DNA of 32,011 nt, taken from Singulisphaera sp. GP187. GTDB taxonomy: Bacteria; Planctomycetota; GCA-002687715. The stretch spans positions 1 to 32,011 of the forward strand of contig CAMDTN010000028.1 of the NCBI GenBank assembly GCA_945907755.1. Reading direction: 5' to 3'. Numbering within the stretch: the stretch's first letter is position 1; each line of letters opens with the position of its first letter. The notes beneath the pieces are model-generated. The model ran no database searches and was not told the DNA's origin. It was given only the letters and a program-made list of their open reading frames with translations. Positions 24,075 to 31,351 of this stretch are shown one piece after another. Position numbers and translations under genes: made by a program.

Positions 24075-24968
24075 ATGTCGCATGGCCATGATGAAGTGCC
24101 GCCAGAGCCGGAAACGCCGGCGGGTGAGGGCAACCCTGGCGGGTTGTTCACAAAGCTGCGTGCGAAGGCGAAGTCGCCGGCGCAGTTGCAAGCCGAGTTG
24201 AAAAACACCCAAGTGTGGAAGTCGATCTTCCGGCACAAGCTGGACGATTCGGCCCGCAACCGCTCACTCGCGGTGCTGTCCAGCGTCTTCTTGCACTTAC
24301 ACCCCGCGCGCGTCAATCGCGATGCGGTCCGTTACAACTTCACTTGGGGCATGGGCGGGATCACTTTCTACCTGTTCGTCCTGCTGACGCTGACGGGCAC
24401 GCTGTTGATGTTCTACTTCCATCCTTCGAAGGGTGAGGCCTACCGCGACATCATGTTCCTGCAGCATGATGTGCCCTTCGGCAATCTGCTGCGCAACATG
24501 CACCGCTGGTGCGCGCACGCCATGGTGATCACCACTTGGCTGCACATGATGCGCGTGTTCATGAGCGGTTCGTACAAGCCACCGCGCGAGTTCAACTGGA
24601 ACATCGGCGTGTTGTTGCTGCTGTTCACCATGCTGTTGTCCTTCACGGGCTACTTGTTGCCGGACGATCAGCTTGGCTTCTGGGCTGTCACCGTGGGCAC
24701 CAACATGGCGCGCGCGACGCCGGTGATGGGCCACGAAGGCCCCTTTGGGCCCGAGTTGGGCTTCACTGCGTTCAACGATGTGCGCTTCGCGTTGCTGGGA
24801 GGTTCGGTGGTGGATGCGAACGCGCTCTTGCGCGCTTACATCTGGCACTGCATCGCCATTCCGATCATCGCGTCGGTGTTGTTGATCGTGCACTTCTGGC
24901 GCATCAGGAAGGACGGGGCCATTTCTGGTCCTGCTCCAGTGATGCTCGCAAGCGAAATCACGGACTGA
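24075..24968 (+). CDS. cytochrome b, N-terminal (b6-like) subunit
   Basis: A 297-residue inner-membrane subunit that binds both b haems. Two histidine pairs lie in helices 2 and 4: H143 and H157 (13 residues between) and H258 and H273 (14 between). The unequal spacing is that of cytochrome b6, and the split from the C-terminal part also resembles b6f. About 85 residues of hydrophilic N-terminus (MSHGHDEVPPEPETPAG...) precede the first helix, far more than in b6. GGAGG lies 11 nt before the ATG. A 15-nt gap leads to the next subunit. It oxidises quinol together with the subunit IV-like protein. Confidence 0.94.
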   Translation: MSHGHDEVPPEPETPAGEGNPGGLFTKLRAKAKSPAQLQAELKNTQVWKSIFRHKLDDSARNRSLAVLSSVFLHLHPARVNRDAVRYNFTWGMGGITFYLFVLLTLTGTLLMFYFHPSKGEAYRDIMFLQHDVPFGNLLRNMHRWCAHAMVITTWLHMMRVFMSGSYKPPREFNWNIGVLLLLFTMLLSFTGYLLPDDQLGFWAVTVGTNMARATPVMGHEGPFGPELGFTAFNDVRFALLGGSVVDANALLRAYIWHCIAIPIIASVLLIVHFWRIRKDGAISGPAPVMLASEITD

Positions 24969-24983
24969 GCAAAGGAGCCTCGC

Positions 24984-25913
24984 ATGGACTGGCATCAGGT
25001 CTGGGAATTGGTTTCGTTGCCCGACAACGTCCCCATCGTGCTGTTGCTGCTGATGGTGCCGTTCTACACATGGCTCGCATTCCGCGAAGCTGGGCGTAAT
25101 GACAGGCTTATTGCCGAACTCGAACGCGATCCGGACATGCGCAAGACGCACCACCGCGTGCCGTACCCGTGGAAACCGGGTTGGCCCAAGACGGTGCATG
25201 TGTGGCCGCATTTGCTGAAGCGCGAGTTCCTCGCCGCCATCATCGTCACTGTGGTGATGATCGTATGGTCGATCTGTTTGGACGCGCCACTGGAAGAGCC
25301 TGCGAACCCCAGCCTCACGATGAATCCGTCGAAGGCCCCGTGGTACTTCCTCGGCTTGCAAGAGCTGCTGGTGTACTTCGATCCGTGGATCGCCGGCGTG
25401 GTGCTGCCGAGCATCATCCTGATGGGCCTCATGGCCATTCCCTACATCGATGTGAATCCGCTGGGCAACGGCTACTACACGTGGAAGCAGCGCAAGTTCG
25501 CTATCGCCACCTTCCTGTTCGGTTTCCTCGTGCTGTGGGTGTTGCTGGTCATCATCGGCACCTTCATTCGAGGGCCCGGCTGGCTGTGGTTCAACCTCGG
25601 CGAAACATGGGACCACCACCGTGTGGACCATCAAGTGAACTACGACTTGCACGAACTCTTCGGAGTGACTGGCGCATGGCAGGTGATTGCGTTCGGCGCG
25701 GCTTTCGTGGGCGGCTTCTGCGCCATCGTCGGCGGCATCACCCACCTCTGGGTGGTGAAGTGCATGCCCCTGATGCGCAAGCGCATGTCCTTGGTGCAGT
25801 ACGCGACTATGTTGCAGTTGTGGGTTCTGATGATGCTTGTGGTCGCCAAGATCATCGCCCGTCTCGGGTTCACCGTGAAGAACTTCTTGGTGACCCCTTG
25901 GTTCAATATCTGA
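24984..25913 (+). CDS. cytochrome b C-terminal (subunit IV-like) subunit with altered PEWY motif
   Basis: A 309-residue membrane protein, almost twice the length of b6f subunit IV, with about six helices. It starts with a helix (17-33), then the conserved NPSKA118-P-W-Y121-FLGLQELL region that lines the quinol oxidation site. The usual Glu of P-E-W-Y is replaced (A-P-W-Y), a change known in some alternative bc-complex groups. Two further C-terminal helices (AWQVIAFGAAFVGGF; QYATMLQLWVLMMLVVAKII) are beyond the canonical set and may anchor the multihaem cytochrome. AAAGGAG lies 7 nt before the ATG. Confidence 0.92.
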   Translation: MDWHQVWELVSLPDNVPIVLLLLMVPFYTWLAFREAGRNDRLIAELERDPDMRKTHHRVPYPWKPGWPKTVHVWPHLLKREFLAAIIVTVVMIVWSICLDAPLEEPANPSLTMNPSKAPWYFLGLQELLVYFDPWIAGVVLPSIILMGLMAIPYIDVNPLGNGYYTWKQRKFAIATFLFGFLVLWVLLVIIGTFIRGPGWLWFNLGETWDHHRVDHQVNYDLHELFGVTGAWQVIAFGAAFVGGFCAIVGGITHLWVVKCMPLMRKRMSLVQYATMLQLWVLMMLVVAKIIARLGFTVKNFLVTPWFNI

Positions 25914-25940
25914 CAAATCCTGCAGCGAGAGCATTACGCC

Positions 25941-28900
25941 ATGGCTGACATCATTCAGACACCGGAAGCACAGAGCGAAGAGCAGGATCCGGTAGTCACC
26001 AAGTCCATCTTGTGGCCCGTTTTCCTGGCCATGGTCGCGCTGGTTGCCAGCTCGGTGTGGTGTGTGTGGGACGAGTTCTACACACGGCGTCCTTACAAGG
26101 ACTATCAAAACGAGTGGGTGGCGACGGCGAAGCAAGCCTACGGCAGCAAGCTCGCTGCGTCTCAAGCGGAATGGACGCGCGTGACATCGGCGCCTGAATA
26201 CAAGGCACTGGAAACAGCGATGCGCGCGGCGGAGGCCAAGGTGGCCCCCGAAGTGACGCGCCTCGCGACGCAGATGAACAGCGAAGTGTTGCCGCGCATC
26301 GCCGCGCTGTCGCAACCAGTGAAAGTGGCGCGCTCGGAAGCCGCCGCAATGACCTACCGCTTGGAACACGCACGCGCGCACGGCCACGCGCAAGAAGCCA
26401 AGCATTACGAAGCGGAATTGGCGGCGCTGAAAGCGCGCAAGAGCGCGGTGTCGATGCCCGGCGGCACGGCACCGGAGTCTTGGGGCTTCGAGCAAATGGT
26501 GACGGAGTTCAATCGCCTGAAGTCGCTTCAGGGTGAACTGCAAGGCCAGACCGCAGTGGTGCGGCGCGAAGCGGACGCAGCGCGCGCGGCATTCAACGGC
26601 TGGCGCGATGCGCACTTGCGTACGGCGTCACCGGCTTCGGTGCAGGCGTTGATCGACAGCATTGACAGCTTCGAACACGACATCAAGCAGATCCACATCA
26701 AAATCGATGACGGCGAACTCATCGAGCGCTGCGAGTCTTGCCACACAGGCATTCTTTCGCCGGTGCCGTTGGACGCTGCAGAGCTTGCCGGCCACAAGGT
26801 GTTTGCCAGCCATCCTTCTATGGATCTACTAAAGCTGCACCCACCCGAACGATTCGGTTGCAGCCCGTGCCACGGCGGCAATGGCATTGCGGTGGAATCT
26901 GTGGCGATGGCCCACGGCAAGAACAAGCATTGGCTGTGGCCCATGCTCGCCAAGGAAAACACTGAAGCGGGCTGCATGCAGTGCCACAAGGACGATTTGT
27001 GGTTGGCGCATGCATCCACTGTCAATGAAGGCAAGCATTTGTTCCAGTGGCGCGGCTGCGTTGGCTGCCATCGCTACGAGGGCTTTGGGCGCGAGGCAGA
27101 AGAACTGAAACTCGCCGAGAAGGCCGTTGTCGGCGTGCTCAAGGACCAAGACGCAGTAGAGATCGCCATCGTGCGTCAGGTGGAGATCACCGAAGACGCG
27201 AACGCGAGCGCCGAGGCGGTGGACGGCGCTTACCGCGAAGCCACGCGCCTGCGCCAAGATTTGCACCTCGCGCGCACACGCGGGCAGCAACTGGCCCAAG
27301 ATGTCGCCAGCCTCGATCTTGAAGTGAAGAAGATTGGGCCCAATCTGAAGGAAGCGGCCAGCAAGCTGAAACCCGAGTGGATTCTGGCTTGGCTGAAAGA
27401 TCCGCGCGCATTCCGGCCCACCACCAAGATGCCGCGCTTCCGCGTGGACGACGAACAGGTGCGCGACATCGCGGCATTCTTGTGGCAAAACTCGACGCCC
27501 AAGGAAATCGCGGCCATTGACGGCGACGGCGATGCCGAGCGTGGCCAAGAATTGGTTATCTCGCGCGGTTGCTTGGCTTGCCACAAAGTCACCACCGACG
27601 AATTCGATGCCATCGGCAACGAGTTTTCCGCCGAACTCTCGCGCATGGGCGAAAAGACCAGCGCGGCCTACATCGCCAGTTGGGTGAAAAACCCGCGCTA
27701 CCACAACCGCTACACAGTGATGCCGTCGCTGCGTCTCTCCGATGAGGACTGCGTCAACATCGCTGCGTGGCTGTCGTCGTTGAAGAGCGACAAGGCTGTC
27801 TATCTCGACAACGCCGCGGCGTTGGCGCTCTTGGGCGACAAGGGCCGCTTCGAGCGTGGCAAGAAACTGGTGCAGCATCTCGGCTGCGCGGCCTGCCACG
27901 AAATCAACGGACTCGAAAACGAAGGCCGCATCGGCACGGAGCTGAGCGAAGAAGGCAGCAAGCCGCTGGAACGCTTGGATTTCGGCACACGCACCAAGGA
28001 ATACAAGGGTGCCCACACCTACAACCACAAGGGCTTCTTCGAAGCCAAGTTGACGAGCCCGTCCACCTACGACAAGGACAAAGAGTTCGCGAGTTGGAGC
28101 GACCGCTTGCGCATGCCCGAGTTCTTCCCGCTGGAAGGACAGGCGGGCTACGAAGAGCTGAAGGGCAGCATCAATGGCGAAATCGATGCGCTGACAACAT
28201 TCTTGTTGGGCAGCACCGAAGCGCACATTCCGCCTTCGTTGCAGTACATGCCGGAAGGCGCAGCCAAGGACATCCAGCAGGGTTGGTGGCTGATCAAGAA
28301 ATACAACTGCGACGGTTGCCACCAGATTCTGCCGGGCGCGACGCCTGTGTTGTGGACGCTGCCCATCTACGAAGAGACCGCCAGCTTCACTGGCGTTCCC
28401 GGCAAGAACGGCCGTCCGCCCACGCTGGTGGGCGAGGGCAGCCGCGTCGATCCTGTGTGGCTGTCGCGCTTCCTCGCCAATCCGGCGCTGGCGGCTGATG
28501 CTACTGACGCGCATCTGCGCAACGGCGTGCGTCAAGGCATGACCGTGCGCATGCCCACCTTCTACTTGTCCGAACGCGAGCGTGGCACGCTGGTGCGCTT
28601 CTTCCAAGCGCTTTCGGATTTGAGCACCACCGACTATGTGCGCCCTGAGTTCGCTCCGCTGGACGCAGCGGAATTGGATCTCGCGCGTTCAGCGTTCACC
28701 GCTGGTGACTGCGCCAACTGCCACTTGCTCGGCGGCGAAACCGCCGTGAACCCCGACACCACTTACGCGCCTTCGTTCGAAGTGGTGCGCGAACGCATCC
28801 GTCCGGGCTGGACGCATCGTTGGGTCACCGAACCCAACACCATCATTCCCGGCACGGCCATGCCCGCCATTCTGCAACGCGAAGCTGGTGGCGAACGATG

Positions 28901-29069
28901 GATTGTCAACACCGCGAAGCTCAGTGCTACGGCCATGCGCCGCGTGGGCGACGAGCGCCTGAAGCGTTTGGCCAGCTACACGGGCGATCACGCCGAGTTG
29001 TTGATGCGCTACTTCGCGCAGTGGACCGCCGAGGAATCGGCGTTCCAACAAGACGCGCGCAAGAAGTGA
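25941..29069 (+). CDS. 1042-residue membrane-anchored octahaem cytochrome c
   Basis: One transmembrane anchor (about 22-42) is followed by a long charged, coiled-coil-like region (about 50-260) and eight CxxCH haem sites: CESCH 264, CSPCH 307, CMQCH 345, CVGCH 373, CLACH 544, CAACH 649, CDGCH 790 and CANCH 924 (first Cys positions). The first four are clustered like a small multihaem module; the other four are spread over monohaem cytochrome c domains, with possible Met ligands such as TKMPRF, TVMPSLRL and TAMPAIL. It takes the place of cytochrome c1 or f and could carry electrons directly toward the oxidase. It lies 27 nt after the cytochrome b subunit. No separate small cytochrome c gene is present. 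Confidence 0.93.
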   Translation: MADIIQTPEAQSEEQDPVVTKSILWPVFLAMVALVASSVWCVWDEFYTRRPYKDYQNEWVATAKQAYGSKLAASQAEWTRVTSAPEYKALETAMRAAEAKVAPEVTRLATQMNSEVLPRIAALSQPVKVARSEAAAMTYRLEHARAHGHAQEAKHYEAELAALKARKSAVSMPGGTAPESWGFEQMVTEFNRLKSLQGELQGQTAVVRREADAARAAFNGWRDAHLRTASPASVQALIDSIDSFEHDIKQIHIKIDDGELIERCESCHTGILSPVPLDAAELAGHKVFASHPSMDLLKLHPPERFGCSPCHGGNGIAVESVAMAHGKNKHWLWPMLAKENTEAGCMQCHKDDLWLAHASTVNEGKHLFQWRGCVGCHRYEGFGREAEELKLAEKAVVGVLKDQDAVEIAIVRQVEITEDANASAEAVDGAYREATRLRQDLHLARTRGQQLAQDVASLDLEVKKIGPNLKEAASKLKPEWILAWLKDPRAFRPTTKMPRFRVDDEQVRDIAAFLWQNSTPKEIAAIDGDGDAERGQELVISRGCLACHKVTTDEFDAIGNEFSAELSRMGEKTSAAYIASWVKNPRYHNRYTVMPSLRLSDEDCVNIAAWLSSLKSDKAVYLDNAAALALLGDKGRFERGKKLVQHLGCAACHEINGLENEGRIGTELSEEGSKPLERLDFGTRTKEYKGAHTYNHKGFFEAKLTSPSTYDKDKEFASWSDRLRMPEFFPLEGQAGYEELKGSINGEIDALTTFLLGSTEAHIPPSLQYMPEGAAKDIQQGWWLIKKYNCDGCHQILPGATPVLWTLPIYEETASFTGVPGKNGRPPTLVGEGSRVDPVWLSRFLANPALAADATDAHLRNGVRQGMTVRMPTFYLSERERGTLVRFFQALSDLSTTDYVRPEFAPLDAAELDLARSAFTAGDCANCHLLGGETAVNPDTTYAPSFEVVRERIRPGWTHRWVTEPNTIIPGTAMPAILQREAGGERWIVNTAKLSATAMRRVGDERLKRLASYTGDHAELLMRYFAQWTAEESAFQQDARKK

Positions 29070-29079
29070 TGCCGCAGCA

Positions 29080-29913
29080 ATGAACGCAACCGAAGCAGCG
29101 GGGGGTGGACAGCGCTCGCGCGTGCCCGTCCTACTGTTAGCGGTGGTGGGCACGCTGCTGCTGATGTTTTTCGCCTTCCGCGTCAACTGGTTTGGCGCGA
29201 CGCTGGACGACGCAGAACTGGTCGTTGCTCTGCGCACGCAAGATTCAGCCCAAGCAGTGCAACACGGCACCGAACAATTGGTCAGTCGTTTTGCGCGCCG
29301 CGACGCGGCGGCATTGCGTGGCGATTTCGCAGAAGCCCTCGGGGCATTGAAGCAGCACCCGCAGTGGGAAGTGCGCCGTGCGGCGGCTTGGGCCATGGGG
29401 CACGATCCATCAGGGCGCAATCGCAGCGCGCTGCAAGACATGCTGCGCGACGAAGACCGCGGCGTGCGCATCAATGCGGCTGTGGCTTTGGCGAACTACA
29501 ACGACGCTGCTGGGCTGAGCGAGTTGCGCGACGCATTAGTGCCCTTCGCCGTGAGTGCTCCGGTGGCGGGCAAGTTCAGCACCCGAGCCAAGGTGCAAGA
29601 GGCCGTCAGTTTAGGGCGCGACCTTGGCAGTGTGACCACTGCTGACGGATCTGCGCCCGTGCGCGTGGCCATGAATGGCTGGGTGCAGCGCATGCATCAG
29701 GCCGATGGTGCCACCGTGGCGGCCGGCGCTGTGCTGGCGGAAATCGCGCCGGATGCGCCCACGCTGCTGAATGTGTTGCTGGCACTGCAACTCGTTGGAA
29801 CTCGTGCTGAAGTAGCGCTGATCGATGCTCTGCGCGAGACCAGCCCTGCAGGCAAACAGCCCGAAGTCGCCGCACAAACCGAGCGCACGCTGGAGGCGCT
29901 CCGACGCCGCTGA
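29080..29913 (+). CDS. membrane-anchored HEAT-repeat protein with an embedded lipoyl-like segment
   Basis: A 277-residue protein with one N-terminal membrane helix (about 15-33, VPVLLLAVVGTLLLMFFAF). Helical HEAT/PBS-lyase-like repeats follow (about 70-150: WEVRRAAAWAMGH, RGVRINAAVALANY). Then comes a short beta-rich piece (about 194-225: VRVAMNGWVQRMHQADGATVAAGAVLAEI) with the pattern of a biotinyl-lipoyl or HlyD half-motif but no lipoylatable Lys where expected. A final repeat (EVALIDALRET) closes it. The gene starts 10 nt after the multihaem cytochrome stop, so it belongs to the bc operon. The role is probably assembly or scaffolding of the complex; no enzymatic residue is seen. Confidence 0.78.
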   Translation: MNATEAAGGGQRSRVPVLLLAVVGTLLLMFFAFRVNWFGATLDDAELVVALRTQDSAQAVQHGTEQLVSRFARRDAAALRGDFAEALGALKQHPQWEVRRAAAWAMGHDPSGRNRSALQDMLRDEDRGVRINAAVALANYNDAAGLSELRDALVPFAVSAPVAGKFSTRAKVQEAVSLGRDLGSVTTADGSAPVRVAMNGWVQRMHQADGATVAAGAVLAEIAPDAPTLLNVLLALQLVGTRAEVALIDALRETSPAGKQPEVAAQTERTLEALRRR

Positions 29914-29914
29914 G

Positions 29915-29943
29915 TTGTCAGCACATCCAGCCCCCACTACGAT
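29915..29943 (+). promoter_or_regulatory. sigma70-like promoter for the ferredoxin gene
   Basis: TTGTCA (29915-29920, five of six matches) and TACGAT (29938-29943, four of six) are separated by exactly 17 nt. The start of transcription would lie about 16 nt before the ATG at 29966, just ahead of the GGAG at 29956-29959. The box begins 2 nt after the HEAT gene's stop. Confidence 0.5.
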
Positions 29944-29965
29944 TCACCCCCAAGCGGAGCCCGCC

Positions 29966-30283
29966 ATGGCCGAAAAACTCATCAGCACCAAGCGCAAGAA
30001 AAAGCCAAAGGAAATGGCGGTGATCACGGATCAATGCACCGGATGCGCCGGCTCGCCCACATGCATTCCGTTGTGCCCCGTGGATAACTGCATGCTCCTC
30101 ATCCACGACAAAGAGCACGAGCCCTTTGGCTATGTGTGGGTCGATCCCGTGAAGTGCATCGGTTGCACCAAGTGCATGACCAAGGGCCCCAACGGCACAT
30201 GGTTAGACGGCTGCCCTTGGGACGCCATCGTGATGCTGCCCACCGGCCAGTGGGAAGTCGAAAACGGCCTGCTGCCGTACTAA
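29966..30283 (+). CDS. 2[4Fe-4S] ferredoxin-like protein
   Basis: A 105-residue soluble protein without a signal peptide, so cytosolic. It has two cluster motifs: C24-xx-C27-x5-C33-xxx-C37-P and C64-xx-C67-xx-C70 ... C83-P, plus an extra C42. The wide spacing in the first motif (CTGCAGSPTCIPLC) and the 12-residue gap before C83 are not those of a standard clostridial ferredoxin. The start with a Lys-rich head (KRKKKPKE) could bind acidic partners or membranes. GGAG lies 6 nt before the ATG. It ends the + strand operon but has its own apparent promoter. Link to the bc complex is by neighbourhood only; it may feed another pathway. Confidence 0.9.
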   Translation: MAEKLISTKRKKKPKEMAVITDQCTGCAGSPTCIPLCPVDNCMLLIHDKEHEPFGYVWVDPVKCIGCTKCMTKGPNGTWLDGCPWDAIVMLPTGQWEVENGLLPY

Positions 30284-30290
30284 TAGCGGT

Positions 30291-31277
30291 TCAGGCGGGC
30301 AACAGCTTCAAGCGTTCCAGTTCTTCCAAGATCGACACCGCATCTTCGACGCCGGTGCTCTGCCACAGCAGTTTGCCTTCGCGGAAAAAACCAACAGAGC
30401 GCTGTTCGAGCGTTGGGTACTGCCCGCGCGTGGTGGGGTTCTTGTCTAAGTCCAGCCACAGCACATGAGCGCGGCCGCGCAGCGTCTCTTGCAAACGCAG
30501 CACTTGGCTCTCGATGACGCGGTCTCCGATGCTCCACGCGTGGTACGCGTGCACCAGCACTGGCAAGCGCGCGTCCACCACATCCACTTGCCAAGTGAAA
30601 TCGCTCACATGAGGAAGCTGCGGTTCGCCCTTGCGTTTTTTCATGGCTAACAGCAGCACCACTAACGCCGGCACCAGCACCAGCAACCAAATGATCCAAG
30701 AGAAAAAGTCGTCGCTGGCCGCGCTGACATCTTGGCCCGCGCCGCGTGCTTGTTGCGGCAGCAGCAGCGCTATCGCGCCGAAGCTCAGGGCCGCATGCTC
30801 GTCGGCGCTGCGTTTTTCCCACAGTGCTTTCTCGCGGCGCCAGCGCCACCAAGTGATGAAGAAAGTCATGACACCCAACAGCGCTTGCGTGCCCGGCATG
30901 AAGATCGCCACCCACGCAGGCAGATCGGCCGGAGGAGGCAGCAAGTATTGCAGCAGCACCGTGGCACTGGCGCTCAGCAGCAACACGGTGCCGCCTTTGC
31001 TGCGCAGGCCCATGTCGCGCAGGAGAGTCGTGTAGAACACCGCCCAAGCGCCCAAGAATTGCGCGCCATACAGCGTTAGCGCAGGCGTGCTCAGCGGCCC
31101 GGAAGAATCCCACGGTGGCACCGTGCTGAAGCGGTCCAAGATCAACAGTTGCAAAAGCACATACAGCGCCGCAGGGTGCACGAGGCAGCCCACCATGTCC
31201 CAAACGCTGTCGTCTGTCCTGCGGATCTCTGCTGCGCGCTGCCGTGCGGCGTCATCGGTGTTGTCAGCGCGTGCCAT
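30291..31277 (-). CDS. polytopic membrane protein with a cysteine-less thioredoxin-like C-terminus
   Basis: A 328-residue protein from the chosen ATG. Residues about 30-205 hold several hydrophobic helices, the last (DDFFSWIIWLLVLVPALVVLLLAM) close to the predicted thioredoxin part. Residues about 225-325 have the thioredoxin fold pattern: DARLPVLVHAYHAWSIGDRV, then a helix, VLWLDLDKNP, and VGFFREGKLLW. Where WCGPC would stand it reads W-S-I-G-D, so it cannot do dithiol chemistry. Role unknown; a structural or binding role is the best guess. The gene converges on the ferredoxin gene with 7 nt between stops. A TATGCT box lies only 8 nt before the ATG. Confidence 0.7.
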   Translation of the reverse strand: MARADNTDDAARQRAAEIRRTDDSVWDMVGCLVHPAALYVLLQLLILDRFSTVPPWDSSGPLSTPALTLYGAQFLGAWAVFYTTLLRDMGLRSKGGTVLLLSASATVLLQYLLPPPADLPAWVAIFMPGTQALLGVMTFFITWWRWRREKALWEKRSADEHAALSFGAIALLLPQQARGAGQDVSAASDDFFSWIIWLLVLVPALVVLLLAMKKRKGEPQLPHVSDFTWQVDVVDARLPVLVHAYHAWSIGDRVIESQVLRLQETLRGRAHVLWLDLDKNPTTRGQYPTLEQRSVGFFREGKLLWQSTGVEDAVSILEELERLKLLPA

Positions 31278-31285
31278 GGCGCCGC

Positions 31286-31291
31286 AGCATA
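31286..31291 (-). promoter_or_regulatory. candidate -10 element for the membrane thioredoxin-fold gene
   Basis: On the - strand, CGGCTATGCTGCGG contains TATGCT, ending 8 nt before the ATG at 31277. The nearly identical CGGCTATGATGG precedes pepA. The close spacing implies a leaderless or very short leader mRNA. Confidence 0.35.
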
Positions 31292-31323
31292 GCCGCACAG
31301 ATGCCCATCACGAACGCCGCGGG

Positions 31324-31329
31324 TAGGAT
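31324..31329 (+). promoter_or_regulatory. candidate -10 element for the nuclease gene
   Basis: TAGGAT within CGGGTAGGATCGC ends 22 nt before the ATG at 31352, a normal leader length. The same CGGGTAGGATC occurs at 1415-1425 upstream of the POT gene. No clear -35. Confidence 0.3.
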
Positions 31330-31351
31330 CGCAGTCGGAGATCGTTGCATC

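Noticed and set aside
24297-26615. 772-codon open frame on the - strand opposite the cytochrome b and multihaem cytochrome genes
   Set aside because: Its product is a low-complexity His/Arg/Gln-rich chain with no domain, and the opposite strand encodes clear cytochrome b and c subunits over the same bases. It is an antisense shadow caused by GC-rich codon use.
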